Shown here: in pieces, positions 33,482 through 45,200 of the stretch | Position numbering within the stretch: the stretch's first letter is position 1 | How the letters are laid out: every line of letters begins with the position of its first letter | Origin: Leishmania infantum JPCM5 | Taxonomy: Eukaryota; Euglenozoa; Kinetoplastea; Trypanosomatida; Trypanosomatidae | Reading direction: 5' to 3' | Assembly: GCF_000002875.2 (NCBI RefSeq) | Contig: NC_009395.2 | Span: 508,938-572,937 of the forward strand | DNA length: 64,000 bases | Translations under genes and position numbers: made by a program | The notes under the pieces: generated by a model | The model's input: only the letters and a program-made list of their open reading frames with translations | The model's database searches: none | What the model was told of the DNA's origin: nothing

Positions 33482-35980
33482 GTGCGTGGCGTGCCTGCAA
33501 GTCGTTGAGTGGAGACACCGCGTGGCTCATCAGCGCATCAGCAGTTCCATGCCTTTTCTCCCCTCTTTGAGATGTCTTGTTGCACAGGAACACTCCCTGT
33601 GGCACCATTGTACTGTACATGTGCCGGTACTGACGAAGGCTAATCAAGAAAAGGAAAGGAAAGGTGTAACGGACTGGGACGACGCGGGGATGTTTTTTTT
33701 TTTTTGCAGGTTGTGGGGGTGGTGGCGGCCACCATCCCTTCCTCTCTACTCTCACGCACGATTTCACAGAAGCGATGCGCTTTCTTGCCCCCCCCCCCCT
33801 GCTTCAACCAGCCGTGCAACTAAACCGCCGTCTGGATCCCTTATGTGCATCGATTTGTGGTTTTTCATGTGTTTACGTGTATTTATCTTTATGTGTGCGC
33901 GCATGTAATTTATTTACGCGTGCATGAACGTGTGCTTATGTGTATGGATATATATATATATATGAGGGCCTCTCCGTTCTATTCGCATATTCTTTTTTGT
34001 GGGCGTGCATCTAGTTTTGCGTCACCACTGCGGTGGCTCTGTTTCTTGCGAGGGCGTCTTTGCTATGTGTGCCTATGGCTGTGTGTATCGGCATACCCAC
34101 TGTATGCGGGTGCGTAGCTGGCCGCCGGTCTCCGTGCCTTTTTTTCCTTTTCTCTTTGCTCTCCCTTTCCATGTGCTTGTAAGTGTAGTTGGGGATGAGA
34201 ATGATGACATCAGGTGACGTGAAGTTTTACCTCCTCGTTTGTCCACTTCACTGTGCCGTCGTTCTCTCTTGTTCTCTACTTTTTCTTTTCGTCGTCGACC
34301 TCCGTGCGCTATCCCCTTCCCTGCTCCATTCGTTAAACTCTTCTACCAGCGCTCTGCGCACGCTCACGGAAAGAGCGAGCCAGGGGCTTTTGGTGATGCT
34401 AGGGAGACACTGATAGAGTTGACTCGAGTGGCACTTGCCATTTTCTTTTTCTTCTTCGCGGACCCGTTAGTTGTCTGTAAAGCAGAGCAGCTGGCACACT
34501 TCCCTCTTCGGTGCTGTTTCTCCCTTTAGAGCTCGATGGCTCTTCTTTGTGCCTCATGCGTCACTCGGTGACGCCAAGGGACTCCTTTCCTTCCACATGC
34601 TGTTAATGCGAGCGTGTGGCACTGTGGGTTTCACCCTCCTCTTTTGTGCTTGACATTGCCTTTGAAAATGATGTGCTTTTTTTTTCGTTCTCTGGAATCA
34701 GCGTAGTTGAGTTACTGCTCTCCTTGATGTCAGTCTTTCCAGGGTGCCCCCTGCCATCACCAACCCAGTACATATCATCCACCACCGTCGACCTCTCTTC
34801 GTAGCACGGCGCTTTCTCTGCGCTGTGGCTGCATCGCCTGGTTGCTATTGTCTTGTCTCCCGGTAGAGGTTTCCTTTTTGCCCTCTCTCGTTTATTATTA
34901 CTATTCTCTCTTCGCGCACGTCGTGGATGCTGTATGTTTGTGTTTCTCCTCTTCTACCCTCCATCAGGCTCACCACGACATGGCAGGCGTACAGTAAGCG
35001 GCGAAGTTGATGCGTACACATGCCATCGTAGGCGTAAAAGAAACAAAGAAATGCAAACTGCCACCACTAGAAACAGCAGTGATGTCCTCGGCAGTGCGCT
35101 CTTCCGTGATAGAGGCGTGCAGGCAGCCTCAGTTTTGGTGTGCGCGTGCCTCGATTTGGCTTTTCTTGGTTGACTCGCATGTGCTCTTCTTACTTTTTTA
35201 TTCGCTGCATTAGCGACGTGACGTTTGTGTTCTCTCTCCGCTTCGCTGCGGGAAGCACCTCACTCGCGCCCCCACCAGTCTGTATTTCAACTCATCTCTC
35301 TTTCTTTTGTCACTTGTGTCTTGGTAGGAGATGGTTTAAGTCAACGCCGCCGAACGATATGCAGGCAGCGAAGTCGATTCGTCTTCGCACTTCGGTGTAT
35401 GGGCGTGTGTGCGTGCGCATGCTCAGGTGGCTTCTTGAGAACGTGTCTCACTGATGACGATCCTAAACAAAAACCAAACCGAAATGAGCAGTGTCATCGA
35501 CCCCCTACCCGCGTGGGCGCAGATGTACGCGTTTTTTTTTTGGGAGGGGGGTTTATGATGAGTGTGGAGGGCAAAAACGTCGTTGCCCTGTTGTCTGTGG
35601 AATTCTGAGGCGACAACGGTATTACATTGCCTGTGCGGCCTACCAGCGATGACGGCTGCCTTTTATCCTCCTCTTGCGCGCACTTGCCACAATGAGTCTT
35701 TTTGTGTCTCGATGAGGTGTGCCTGAGCGAAGACGATGGCGACCCCCTCTCGCTGTCCAGCTGCCGCACCCCCCAGACAAGCGCTTTTGCCCCTCTCGCC
35801 TCTTGATCTCGCAACGCCTTTCCTCTCGATCGTCTCCACAGAGTCCCCCTTGGCTGCCCTCCCCTCTACACGCGGGCCAGCAGTGCCGTTCAACTGAAAT
35901 CCCTTCTACACGCGCAGACGAGAAAGGTAAAAAAGGGGCGTACTTCACCTCCGCACGTCTTGGGTACATTACACGGTATC
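33482..35980. other. Intergenic region downstream of ABCA copy 3
   Basis: No gene was seen in 2.5 kb. It contains homopolymers (T run 33691-33702, C run 33788-33799, T run 34678-34685, T run 35530-35539), an (AT)n microsatellite near 33948-33963 and general C/T richness. Short ORFs lack coding character. Pyrimidine-rich sequence at about 35835-35880, ending in CCAGCAG, may serve as the splice acceptor of the next gene. Confidence 0.55.
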
Positions 35981-36541
35981 ATGAACAGCGTGTCGTGCGC
36001 GCCGTTGACAGAAGCCGAGGTGCGCGAGCTGAGCACGGCTGAGATCCGATTGAACCTGGAGCGGTGCAGCCGGCTCCTATCTCAAGCCTCGCTCCTTCGG
36101 CGACTTCGTGACGGCGGCGAAGGCATCCGTCGCCGCAGCCAGCTTTTCGCCAAAGAGCTGGAGCGACGGCACAGGGTCGAGGCAGCAAACGGCGATGCCT
36201 CTACCCGCCTTACACCTTCCACGTTGACCGAGGCACTCAAGCGGGACAACGAGGCGGCAATCTTGTCCGAGTCTACGCACAATGCCACCGACGCGGCGCG
36301 GGAGATCGCGCAAAAATACAAGGATCACCGCATAGATGTGGAGGCTACAGTCCGTCGGATGTACGAAGGCATCCTCAGCGAGAGCGAGATCCAGCGCATC
36401 CTGCAGAGCGTGCCTCCCCGCTTCTTTCTCACCTACGCCGAAACGTGTGAGATGGAGCGGCAGCTAGCAAGGGATGCGCGAAAAGCGGAGCTGCAGAAAC
36501 TGGCGGCCCAGGCGGCGCGCCTCAGTGCCACACCGCAGTGA
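35981..36541 (+). CDS. Short coiled-coil protein, possible Gdown1/POLR2M-like motif
   Basis: This is a 186-residue hydrophilic, Arg/Glu-rich, mostly helical protein with no membrane segment or signal peptide. Residues 9-55 (LTEAEVRELSTAEIRLNLER, then RLLSQASLLRRLRDGGEGIRRR and SQLFAKELERR) resemble the N-terminal helix pattern of metazoan GRINL1A/POLR2M (Gdown1). That pattern is L-R-x-x-L-x-R-Q-x-x-L-L, followed by a leucine-aspartate-glycine turn and an R-R-K-S-E-L-F-like end. Gdown1 binds RNA polymerase II. The match is by eye, short and helical, so a generic coiled coil is an equally fair reading. The start at 35981 is ATG (MNSVSC); codons upstream begin with TTG. Codon use is typical of the coding genes here. 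The C-terminus is again charged and helical. Confidence 0.75.
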   Translation: MNSVSCAPLTEAEVRELSTAEIRLNLERCSRLLSQASLLRRLRDGGEGIRRRSQLFAKELERRHRVEAANGDASTRLTPSTLTEALKRDNEAAILSESTHNATDAAREIAQKYKDHRIDVEATVRRMYEGILSESEIQRILQSVPPRFFLTYAETCEMERQLARDARKAELQKLAAQAARLSATPQ

Positions 36542-37467
36542 GTGACACTAATGTGATATGCGTTTGCTGATTATCCGAAAGGCTCTTGTAGAATTCGAGA
36601 GGGTGGCCTTTCTGTGCGATTTCGGTCCAAGGAAAGAAATGCTGAGGTGAATCACTGCTGCCACTGTCTCCTCCCTTGCCCTTACTGCATTCGTTGCGGT
36701 GTAAGCGCACTGCAGGTGTGCAGGTCGTGAGTCCACGAACACCTGTGACGAAAGATGCTTTTATTCATCGGATGGAAGCAAGAAAAACGGAAAAAAGATA
36801 ACCGGAAAAGGGTCATCCGCGCTCTGCGCACCCTACCGAGTTCCGCGCTTGATGCTCGTCTTCATGTGCTACTAAGTGGCACTGGCGCACCGACATGCGT
36901 GAGTGTGCGTACAGCTTTGTGAGGACGTTTGGCGACATGTGTCTCGTCCCTTTCGTTTCGCCCCGGAGCCTCCTCTGCGTATGCTGCCGTGGCGCGACAG
37001 TCGCAGCGGCACAGCAGCAGACCCACATATCTGCCGGAATCGCTGGCTGCGGAGGAAAGTACCGGTGCAGGCGCGCCGCCCACAGAGGTACAGGAGGCGC
37101 TACACTTCAACGCACATGGCCTCTTTCATTTGTTCCCCTCGTTTGCCTTGCTGACATACCAACTGAGGAATGCCTTCATGTTTCTTTTTTTTTTCTGGCG
37201 CTTCATGCCCCCCCCCCCCAACACCTTTGCCGGCGCCTTTGCGGTTTGTCCCCGCTTCGATGCGTGTCTTCTTGGCTGCTCACCGCCCTCCACCCGTTCG
37301 TACTTCCTTGCCGAAAGCAGAAGAAGAGCACGCAAGGGAGAGGAAGAGTGGCGAAGGACTTTGAAAAGCGGGAGCCAGGACGCTCTGGGCCGTCGTCGTA
37401 ACTTTCCTGTTGCTCGAGTAGACTACCCGCAGAACAATTTTGAGTTTCACTCGTTCTGTTTCTCTTC
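36542..37467. other. Intergenic region
   Basis: No gene was recognised. It contains T and C homopolymers (about 37183-37195 and 37207-37220) and pyrimidine-rich stretches that could act as splice signals for the armadillo-repeat gene. A long open frame at 36929-37834 overlaps the next gene in another frame and has no coding character upstream. Confidence 0.5.
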
Positions 37468-38676
37468 ATGTGGAGCGTTATTCGACGGCGTCAGGGCCTC
37501 GAGCCCAACGAAGCCCCCTTGCGCCATGATGCTCCATGCAGCGCGCATCAACGCTGTATCCTGCTGCATGCGGTGCGCCCTGTTATCCCGTACACAAGCC
37601 CCACTGCCTTTAGCAAAGCCTACGGGGATTTTCTGTACGCCAAGATCCGCCGCTGGCTGCTTGACGAGCGCGCCGATGTGCGCCTCCACGCGGCAGATCA
37701 CCTCGTGGAGCTCTACAAAGAGAAGCGTGAGCACTGTGTGCAGAGCCTTGCATACGACATGCTGCCCATCCTTCTCTCGACCTTGGAGAAGGATGAGAGC
37801 GCCGCCTTGCGGGAGCGGGCTGGAATGGCGCTAGAGCTGCTCGTGCGCGAGGCCCAGACGCAGCGACTGCTACTCGGAGGGGGTTCCAGCGAGGATGCGC
37901 CCTTTTCCACATTGGCTGGAAGGCAGACGGCGCCGACGCCGCACCTTGCAGCAATTCTCGCTTCTCTGCGAGACGAGAGTGATGAAGTGGTGGTTGCAGC
38001 CCTGCGGGTTGTCTTGGCGTGCCATATGGCGCACAACGCGTTTTCTGTGACTGCTGCATTGGTCCAGGGGGGTCTGATTCCCGTGTTGATCGGCCTCATT
38101 CAGTCGACAAACACATTGACGCAGATGGTTGCCTGCTCTGCAACGCGACAGCTCTTTCAGGTCAAGGAGGCGCACGTGGAGCTCCTCAAGCTCGGCATCG
38201 TTGCAACACTCACTACGACAATCATCAAGGCAGAGGCTGTCGCCCTTGTCGCAGAGGCTGCTGAGGTTGCCTCTTTGATTGCCGAGTATGCGCAGGGAAG
38301 ACGCGACGCTGTGGCCTGTGGTACACTTGCCAGTCTTCTCCCGCATCTGCACAACGCTAACTTGACTCTGCGAGTCGCCGTATACAGCGCGGCTGCCCAA
38401 ATCACCGTGCTGGAGGCGGCCAAGATACAGGCGACGGAGGTGGGCTACCCGGAGCAACTTGTTGGCGAGCTTGCCAGAGAGGATGAGCGCGACGTCCTCA
38501 TGCACATGCTGCGACTCATCTACAACTTGGCGGAGTGGCCGACCGCGCGCGTGACGCTGCGGGAGTGTCTGCCACGGATTGCGGAGCTGCTGCAAATCGC
38601 CGACGGCGACGAGGGCGCCATGTTTGCCCTGTCACAGGCCGATAGAATCCTCACGAAGAAAGTGTTTCCAGCGTGA
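37468..38676 (+). CDS. Armadillo/HEAT-repeat protein, RSPH14-like
   Basis: This 402-residue alpha-helical repeat protein has successive helix pairs of armadillo/HEAT type. Examples are LLDERADVRLHAADHLVELY, LLSTLEKDESAALRERAGMA, LASLRDESDEVVVAALRVVL, LVQGGLIPVLIGLI and LPHLHNANLTLRVAVYSAAA. The size, the opening FSKAYGDFLYAKIRRWL and the GGLIP repeat recall RSPH14 (RTDR1), a radial-spoke protein of motile flagella. A trypanosomatid orthologue is expected, but this assignment is by memory of the family pattern. No signal or membrane segment is present. The ATG at 37468 is the only in-frame ATG before the repeats. The first 30 residues are not repeat-like, so the true N-terminus may be shorter. 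Confidence 0.8.
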   Translation: MWSVIRRRQGLEPNEAPLRHDAPCSAHQRCILLHAVRPVIPYTSPTAFSKAYGDFLYAKIRRWLLDERADVRLHAADHLVELYKEKREHCVQSLAYDMLPILLSTLEKDESAALRERAGMALELLVREAQTQRLLLGGGSSEDAPFSTLAGRQTAPTPHLAAILASLRDESDEVVVAALRVVLACHMAHNAFSVTAALVQGGLIPVLIGLIQSTNTLTQMVACSATRQLFQVKEAHVELLKLGIVATLTTTIIKAEAVALVAEAAEVASLIAEYAQGRRDAVACGTLASLLPHLHNANLTLRVAVYSAAAQITVLEAAKIQATEVGYPEQLVGELAREDERDVLMHMLRLIYNLAEWPTARVTLRECLPRIAELLQIADGDEGAMFALSQADRILTKKVFPA

Positions 38677-39510
38677 GAGGGGAGAAGAGGACAGAAGCCC
38701 TCGCTCGGCAGAAGACTTGCACATGCCTTATTACTGTCACAGGCGCCGTCGACAAGACAGCTCTGCCACGCTATAGGAGTGTCTTTGGACGCTTACGCCT
38801 CTCTTGTTGTTTTGCCTTCTTCTTGCGTGTGCCTCAGACACTGAGGAGCGCGATGATGTACATTAAAGCCGGCTTGCGCTCACCCCTCTTTCTTACGCCG
38901 GAAGGGAGGAAGGGGAGGGGCACGCGGTGGGGAATCGGGCACCCAGCTAATTGCCACCGAACATGCAGAAAAGAGCGCATCGCCTGTTGTGAGGGTCTTA
39001 GCGGACGCCACGAAACTTACAACGGAGAGAGATGGGGAGCGCGGTTGCATAACAGTGCATCCTGAATCCTTTCCTCAACGTCAGCATGGCACATATAGGC
39101 GCTTTCTTTCGTGGAAAGCGACACGGAAGGTGAACGGCACGAGTGATTGTAGCGTCAGCAGAGCACTCGCTTGCATGTGGCTGTTTTTCTTATGGTCTTT
39201 GGCTTATCTTTCTCTCTCGCTCGCGCGCGTTGTTCTGCCAGCGGCCATGACTCTCCAGCAAATTCTCCCTCCGCCTTCCGCTCTCTCCCCCTTGTCTCAC
39301 GCTGCCCATGGACACCGGCATCCGTTGAGGTCATCGATCTTCGCGGTTTGGATGCGCGTGACTTCGAAAACTCATGTCGTGCTTTCGGCTTTCCGTGAAA
39401 ATTCCTGGCGCAGATCCGTCTTGCTGAGGGCAAAAGAGTAGGATACAGTTGCCCCTCTCCCCCTGTCCTACGCGGAGCAGAAACAGGCAAGGAACGTGCA
39501 TAGGCCAAGA
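38677..39510. other. Intergenic region
   Basis: No gene was seen. Near 39449-39480 a pyrimidine tract (CCCCTCTCCCCCTGTCC) is followed by AG at about 39479-39480, a credible splice acceptor about 30 bases before the next ATG. Confidence 0.55.
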
Positions 39511-40845
39511 ATGGCACCCAAAGCCCGTAGTGTTGCTCCAAAGGCGCAAGCTGGTGCTTCGCCGCCGGAGGCCCGCGAGCCGCTCATCATTGCGGCTGCT
39601 TTCCTTGACAGCGTGGTAGCTGTGTCGGGTGTGCCTGTGATGATGGCGCAGGCCGCGTATGTCTCGTTCCCCTCTGGCGCCCACCTTGTCGCGTACCAGC
39701 TGTGCTTTCTGGTTCCGCAGCTCATAACAACACTTGTGGCGGAGCAGCTCACGATGCACGTGAGTGCCTCGGCGCTCTTACTTTTCACATTGATGTGCTC
39801 CACAGGCAGCGCGGCTATCGTAGCGCTGAGTCTGTCGCAGCGCGCACTGTCGCTCTTCTTCGCCTCTCATATTCTGAACGGTGTCTTTCGACACACCAAG
39901 ACACTGTTTGGTGTCACCGCGAAAACGCTGCACATGCCGACCACCGACGTCAGTGCAGCTGCCCGGTACGGTATGATGGCAGGCATGCTGCTCAGCGGAA
40001 TCGCAGGCGACATCATGCGCGATGCGGTACAGGTGGCGCAACTGTTCATCGGGGTAGAGGCGGCCGCTGCGACGCTAGTACTCGCACACCTCCTGCTGCA
40101 CAGTCGCACCGTGGTGGTGACCGCCCGAGTCTGTCAGGAGTACGCCCAGTGGCTCCCCAGTCTGGCGCGGGCACCGGCAGTTGTGTATCGCTCCGTGTCA
40201 GCTCTCATTGCCGTCATGCTGGCTGCCTCGGTGAATCAGGTGGTGTACCCTATTGCGGCGCCCGCATATGGTCTCCCGTACTCCTTCGCGGGTGCCCACT
40301 TGTGTTTCGGTATGGTACTGCAAATGGTTTTGATGCCATCCGTCGTGGATGTTGCCAAGCGCATGGCGCGGCAGTGGAAGTCGAACGTGCTGCTGACCGG
40401 CAGCGCGGAGGATAAGCTGTCGGTTATCACCGGGCTCTTACTCCTTGCGGGCTGCACTGTCGTTCCGTGCGCTTCTGATTTCGGACCTTTTGTCTTTTAT
40501 CCCGCATCGCTGCTGTTGGTGGACCTACCTGCCGGCGTCCTGAGCACGCTCGCCGCGAGTGCGGTGCAGGAGACGTTTGGACACGGCTCCGGCGACGCGC
40601 CGAAGGTCGCAAGGCTGCTCGCCCACATCACGCAACTAGTGAAGATGTTTGCGGCGCCGCTGCGCATCTGTACGACAGAGAGCCTCAGGGGGTACAAATA
40701 CCCTGTGCGCTACATCAGTATCCCGCTGATGACGTACGCACTGATGTACGCCCGCACACACAACGTCACGTACGCGGTGACCGGACTGGCGACAACGTTG
40801 CTCCTTCTCACGTCCACTGTCTCTTCCTTTGAGGGCGAGCTGTAG
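39511..40845 (+). CDS. Polytopic membrane protein, MFS-like
   Basis: This 444-residue integral membrane protein has about ten to twelve hydrophobic segments. Examples are LIIAAAFLDSVVAVSGVPVM, YQLCFLVPQLITTLVAEQL, ALLLFTLMCSTGSAAIVAL, LITGLLLLAGCTVV-type and ATTLLLLTSTV. It has short charged loops and a hydrophilic, basic N-terminus. Length and layout fit a divergent major facilitator, possibly related to MFSD9/tetracycline-resistance-like proteins, but the classical MFS loop motif is not clear. The substrate and membrane are unknown. The chosen start is ATG 39511 (MAPKARS). The frame is open for five further codons from a GTG, which is rejected. A splice acceptor lies about 30 bases upstream. 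Confidence 0.85.
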   Translation: MAPKARSVAPKAQAGASPPEAREPLIIAAAFLDSVVAVSGVPVMMAQAAYVSFPSGAHLVAYQLCFLVPQLITTLVAEQLTMHVSASALLLFTLMCSTGSAAIVALSLSQRALSLFFASHILNGVFRHTKTLFGVTAKTLHMPTTDVSAAARYGMMAGMLLSGIAGDIMRDAVQVAQLFIGVEAAAATLVLAHLLLHSRTVVVTARVCQEYAQWLPSLARAPAVVYRSVSALIAVMLAASVNQVVYPIAAPAYGLPYSFAGAHLCFGMVLQMVLMPSVVDVAKRMARQWKSNVLLTGSAEDKLSVITGLLLLAGCTVVPCASDFGPFVFYPASLLLVDLPAGVLSTLAASAVQETFGHGSGDAPKVARLLAHITQLVKMFAAPLRICTTESLRGYKYPVRYISIPLMTYALMYARTHNVTYAVTGLATTLLLLTSTVSSFEGEL

Positions 40846-42203
40846 ACTCGATTGACTCGCTGAGAAGTGACAACCAAAAGTAGTCGTTGATTGGCAGCCA
40901 GCGGCTGCGTGGGTGAGCGCCGAGGCGGCTCAGCGTCCGTGAGGATCGGTCGATATCAAAAGCTGATTTGGTGCGTGCTCGTGTGCGCGGTGTCTTGCCG
41001 GGAGCGCCGACAGCCCGATAGAGCCAGTAGGGGACGAGCTTCAGTGAGTAACGCTTCCGTTCTTTCCCTTGTTGTTGTTTCTTTGTGAGGGGGGGGGGAG
41101 GGAGAGGGCTGTGCCGCTGGACCTGCTCCGGTTTGCGTCGCTTCCACCGAATGCGCTCGTGTAAGAAGTGGAGGGAGGCGATATGGAGGAAGCGCGTACA
41201 CACACGCAATGGCGTCGCCTTCCCTTTTCCTTTTCTTCCGCTCTCCTCTGTCCCCCGAATTGCCGCCACCCTAGTTCATTATTAATGTATCGATCTGTGT
41301 AGAGACACAGCGTTCAATCGTCTTCACAGGCAGGACTGGGCTTGTGCATCCCCCGTCTCGTGCGTTCTACAACCGGGTATTCTTTTCTCTCGCCTACTTG
41401 GCTTCCTCGTGATCCCTCTGTATTCCGGTCGATTCTCTAAGTCCTGCTTGCCACAGTGGCGGGCGATGCCCGCCACGTTTTGCGTGGCGCCCGGAGCTCC
41501 CCCGCCTTTTGTGTGCTTCCGGCTGCGCTTGATACTTCGCTGAGCCCGTGGGAGAAGACGCCCGGCCAAGGGCGTCGAGCAGAGCTGCCACGAACGCGGG
41601 CCGCACCGTCTCCTCTCCGGAGGGCACCACGAATCGCTCTGGGAAATGAGAACACGCCTCTGGTGTCGCAGCGATGGAGCCGAATCAACGTGCGCCTGCG
41701 TGTCTCGGTGCGACGCTATGGACGCCTCTCTTCGTCCTCTCCTTCTTTCATCGCTCACTACGGCGTACCTCTCTTTTGGTACAGTTTCTCTTCCCATTGT
41801 CATTCGCGCCTAGTGCTCACACCACAGGGTGGCATCCTTCGCTGCCAAAAAGTCTTGGGGAAAGGCCCCGAGACACCGGTCACTCTGCCTCGGCGCCGCC
41901 CTCTCCTGTGGAAAAGCGGAGACGAAAACAGCGGCACGCGCACGGCTGCACCTCTGAGTTTCCCCTCCCCGCCCTGTCCCTCTGTTCCGCGCGCCTCCCA
42001 GCCTTGGTCGTGAACGGGGGTGCCGAATTTGGCACCTTGGTCTTGTGACGCTGGACATTACAAACACGTGCACCACGACTGAGCATCTTTCTCACACCCG
42101 CCTCAGAGTCGAATCACAAAGCAGAACGCGATAAGAGGCGGTTCTCGCACCAGCGTTCGCGGCACGCAAGCTGGGCCTCTCAGAGACGGCGACGGTGACG
42201 GCG
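40846..42203. other. Intergenic region with structured segment
   Basis: No gene was recognised. Positions 41087-41106 carry a G run. From about 41440 to 41700 the sequence is GC-rich and not pyrimidine-biased and contains a perfect hairpin (listed separately). Sequence before 42204 is mixed, without a strong pyrimidine tract close to the ATG. Confidence 0.5.
41456..41476. other. Perfect 9-bp GC-rich hairpin with competing stem
   Basis: GTGGCGGGC at 41456-41464, loop GAT, then GCCCGCCAC at 41468-41476. The right arm (CGCCAC) can instead pair with GTGGCG in CGTGGCGCCC about 10 bases downstream (near 41483-41490), so two mutually exclusive stems are possible. It lies in the UTR between the MFS-like gene and the SPAG17-like gene. 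Function is unknown. Confidence 0.6.
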
Positions 42204-45200
42204 ATGGCAGCAGATACAGCTGTGCCCAGTAACTGCGATGGCGCATTGGAGAAGCATTTTCGCCCCATTGTCTTCCTCCTTAACTCGCACACTCCAGACA
42301 ACGTCGACGCGGCAACGGTCGCCGATCTTCTCCATCCCTTCTTCAGAAAGGACGACTACTATGTCGTGAATGCTTCCACCGTCGCAAACCCGATCGGGAT
42401 TCTGAGAGAGGCGAAGAAATCCTTATCGAGTGAAGCGTCATTGCAGGCTGCTGCAGCCTCGGTGCAAGACCGCCTTAGCGCTGCCGTGCAGAGCGCACTA
42501 ACCAATATCGCCGCAACGCGACGGGAAGCACAGCAGGCGGCGTTGCAAGCGAAGGAGGCGCAGCTGTCCGCGTTGCAAGCAGACTACGTGGAGGATGGCC
42601 TGTCCGCGGAAGAGGCGCGGGCCGCAGCGCATGCCGAGCTACAAGAACGTTCCGAGTCAGAGGGCGAGGAGAGCTACTCGAGCGCCGGTGAACGTCTTCC
42701 GCCAGCTGTGTGTGTGGTAAACGCACCTTTGTTGCCCGCAGCTGTAGCCCGACTGGCATGCGACGTGGGCGGCTTGGCTGCCGTAGTGCTGCTGGAATCG
42801 CCGTGCAGTGTGCGCGAGTTGGTCTCCGTTGCTGGCGCTGGCGGTCGCAAAAGCAGCACCAGCGTCGCCGCGTCGAACGCCCCGAATGACCGGGCGAAGG
42901 GGCGCGGCCCAGGTGCCGGTGCCGCAGCCGCCTCGTCCTCTTCCACAAGCAAGCAGCACCACTTCTCCGCAGCGGCGGGCGGTAGTGCGGAAGATCTGTT
43001 GGCGGCCCTTGGCCGAGCCGCGCTTGCACAACCAGACGACAACGCCTTCCAGGATGTTTTGCTGCAGCACGTGCCTTATCCAACGGAGAGAGCGAACAGC
43101 ACAGACGCCAGCCCAGAATCCCCGGCTCTCTTGCGTCCTTCCATTCCGGCGGCGCAGTTTTTACCCACTCTACACGCACTCCTGCTGCGCATTTTTTCCT
43201 GCTGGGTGCGGTACAACGCGTGGCGAGCGAGACGATTTCTTGTGCAGGTGCCAGCCTACACGCCCCTAATCGACTCCGAAGCGGCGTTGTCTGCGGTGGC
43301 AGGCGAAGATGCCTTGGCTGCTGCAGCGGCCGCGGAGCAACGCCCCAACAAGCGCAAGAGCGGCGGCCCCGGTGGGCATGAGGACAACGTTCCTTTGCCG
43401 ATCTCAACCAAGCTCCCCACCACGACGCCGCGCCCATGCACCATGGCGCAAGTTGCTGCCGAGCAATTTGAGTACACAGCGTACATGCAGCGCTGGATGC
43501 GCAGCGCCTCTCACGGGAGCACCGACAACGTGCTTGCGGCCGGGGAGGCGGTGCAGGCGTGCCTTAAGGGCTGCCTGTGTCAGGTGGCCTCATTGAAGGG
43601 CTCGTCTACACTACGCACCTCTGCCGACACCTCTGCAGCGCAGCTTGGTGAGGATATCGCGGACGCCTGTGCCAGGTGCCGCATCGCAGTCGCTGTGTCC
43701 TCTGGTGCGTCATTGCGGCCTCCGAAGGACGGTGTTGAAGCGGCTTGCCAGGACAAGGGGGCAGCCACTTGCGGTGCGACGCCCATCTCCGCTCCGGCGT
43801 CCGCCGGACTCACTGCCGATTCCGTTGAGGAGGCCCTCGCGCACATTGTCACGGAAGAAGTCGGATCGGCTGCGCTGCCGAGCGTCACTACAGCGTTGAT
43901 TACAACTGCCGGAGATGGAGACGCTCTGCACTGGATGCGCGACGCGTTGCTGGCGCGTGACCACCATGGGTGGCACACTGCCGTGCAGAGGTGGGGGAGA
44001 ACCGCTGTGTACTGTCTGCATCAGCAGACGCACGCCATCGGCGCACCACGTACCCAGCACACTGCGCACCTCCTCGACAGCCCCACTACCTTCCCTCGCT
44101 TCTTTCGTGAAGAGGAATTCCTTGAGGCAGAGGGCCGCCACTACGCACCGTCGTCATTGAGCGATGACACGGAGAAGGATGAGGAGGAGTCGGAGTCGGA
44201 CTCATCGTCTGAGGAGACGACGTCAGACTCGTGTGGCGACGACACCGCTAGCGCTGCGGAGGACGCGGCCACCAAGATGGTGCCTACAGCCGTTCGTGAG
44301 ATGCCCCCTGCGTGCCCTACAGTCGACCACGTAGATATTGTGAGCCAGCACCTGCGTCGGCGGCGTGTGCTGGAGCAGGTACGCTTGTCCCACGCTCGGC
44401 CTCCTGTGCAAGAGCTCATGGGCTGCGCTACGCCATGTCGCACCGTGGTCACAGAGACGCAGTGGATGCGGGCAGCCGACGGCACGCTCGTGGAGGTGGC
44501 CCGAACCGCTGCGAACAGTGCACAGGTGCGATGTACTATCGTCGACGCTGGCATAGATCTCGAAGCTGGGTTCATGCTGGACTGCCCGCCGCCGACCGTC
44601 GACGACTTCGCGAAAGCGACGGCTGTAGACGCGCGTGCGAGTGGGTCGCTGCCAGAGCCGCTCCTCTCATCGGCAGTCCGCGGCTTTTTGTCGCTGGGAC
44701 GCGAACTTCGAGTCATCACAGAGGTGGTCGCAGACAACGCACAGGCTGTTGCCCAGGCCGCCTATGCTGCCGCCGTCGCCGCCGCCAAGGAGGCTGCCGT
44801 CACCCAATACGAGGCGCAGTTCAGACGCGTCGGAAAGGCCTCCAAGTCTCGCGAGGAGGCAAAAGCTGCTAATCAGCTCACTTTGGAACAAATCACTAAA
44901 ACACTGCTGGATGCACTACCGTCACCTCCGCCTTCACCGCCCCCTGAGGGCGGCGACGGGAAGACCGCTGCAGCGCGAATAGTAATGCGGGTGCACGCTT
45001 GCTTCCTTCTGCACGACTGCGTCATGACGGCCGCGGCGCCGAAGGCCGGGGCTCCAGGGGTTCAGCTCCGATGCCTGAAGCCCAGCCAGCACACTACACA
45101 CCTTCCACGGCGCAGACTCCTCTCCGTGCAGCTGTGGAACGAAGGCGTGGTGAGCACTGTCGCGCTCACCCACCTGCAAGCTATCGACGTCTATCTCGAC

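Noticed and set aside
36929..37834. 301-codon ORF overlapping the armadillo-repeat gene in another frame
   Set aside because: Its 3' half is an out-of-frame shadow of the repeat gene and its 5' half is UTR-like, with homopolymer-encoded runs.
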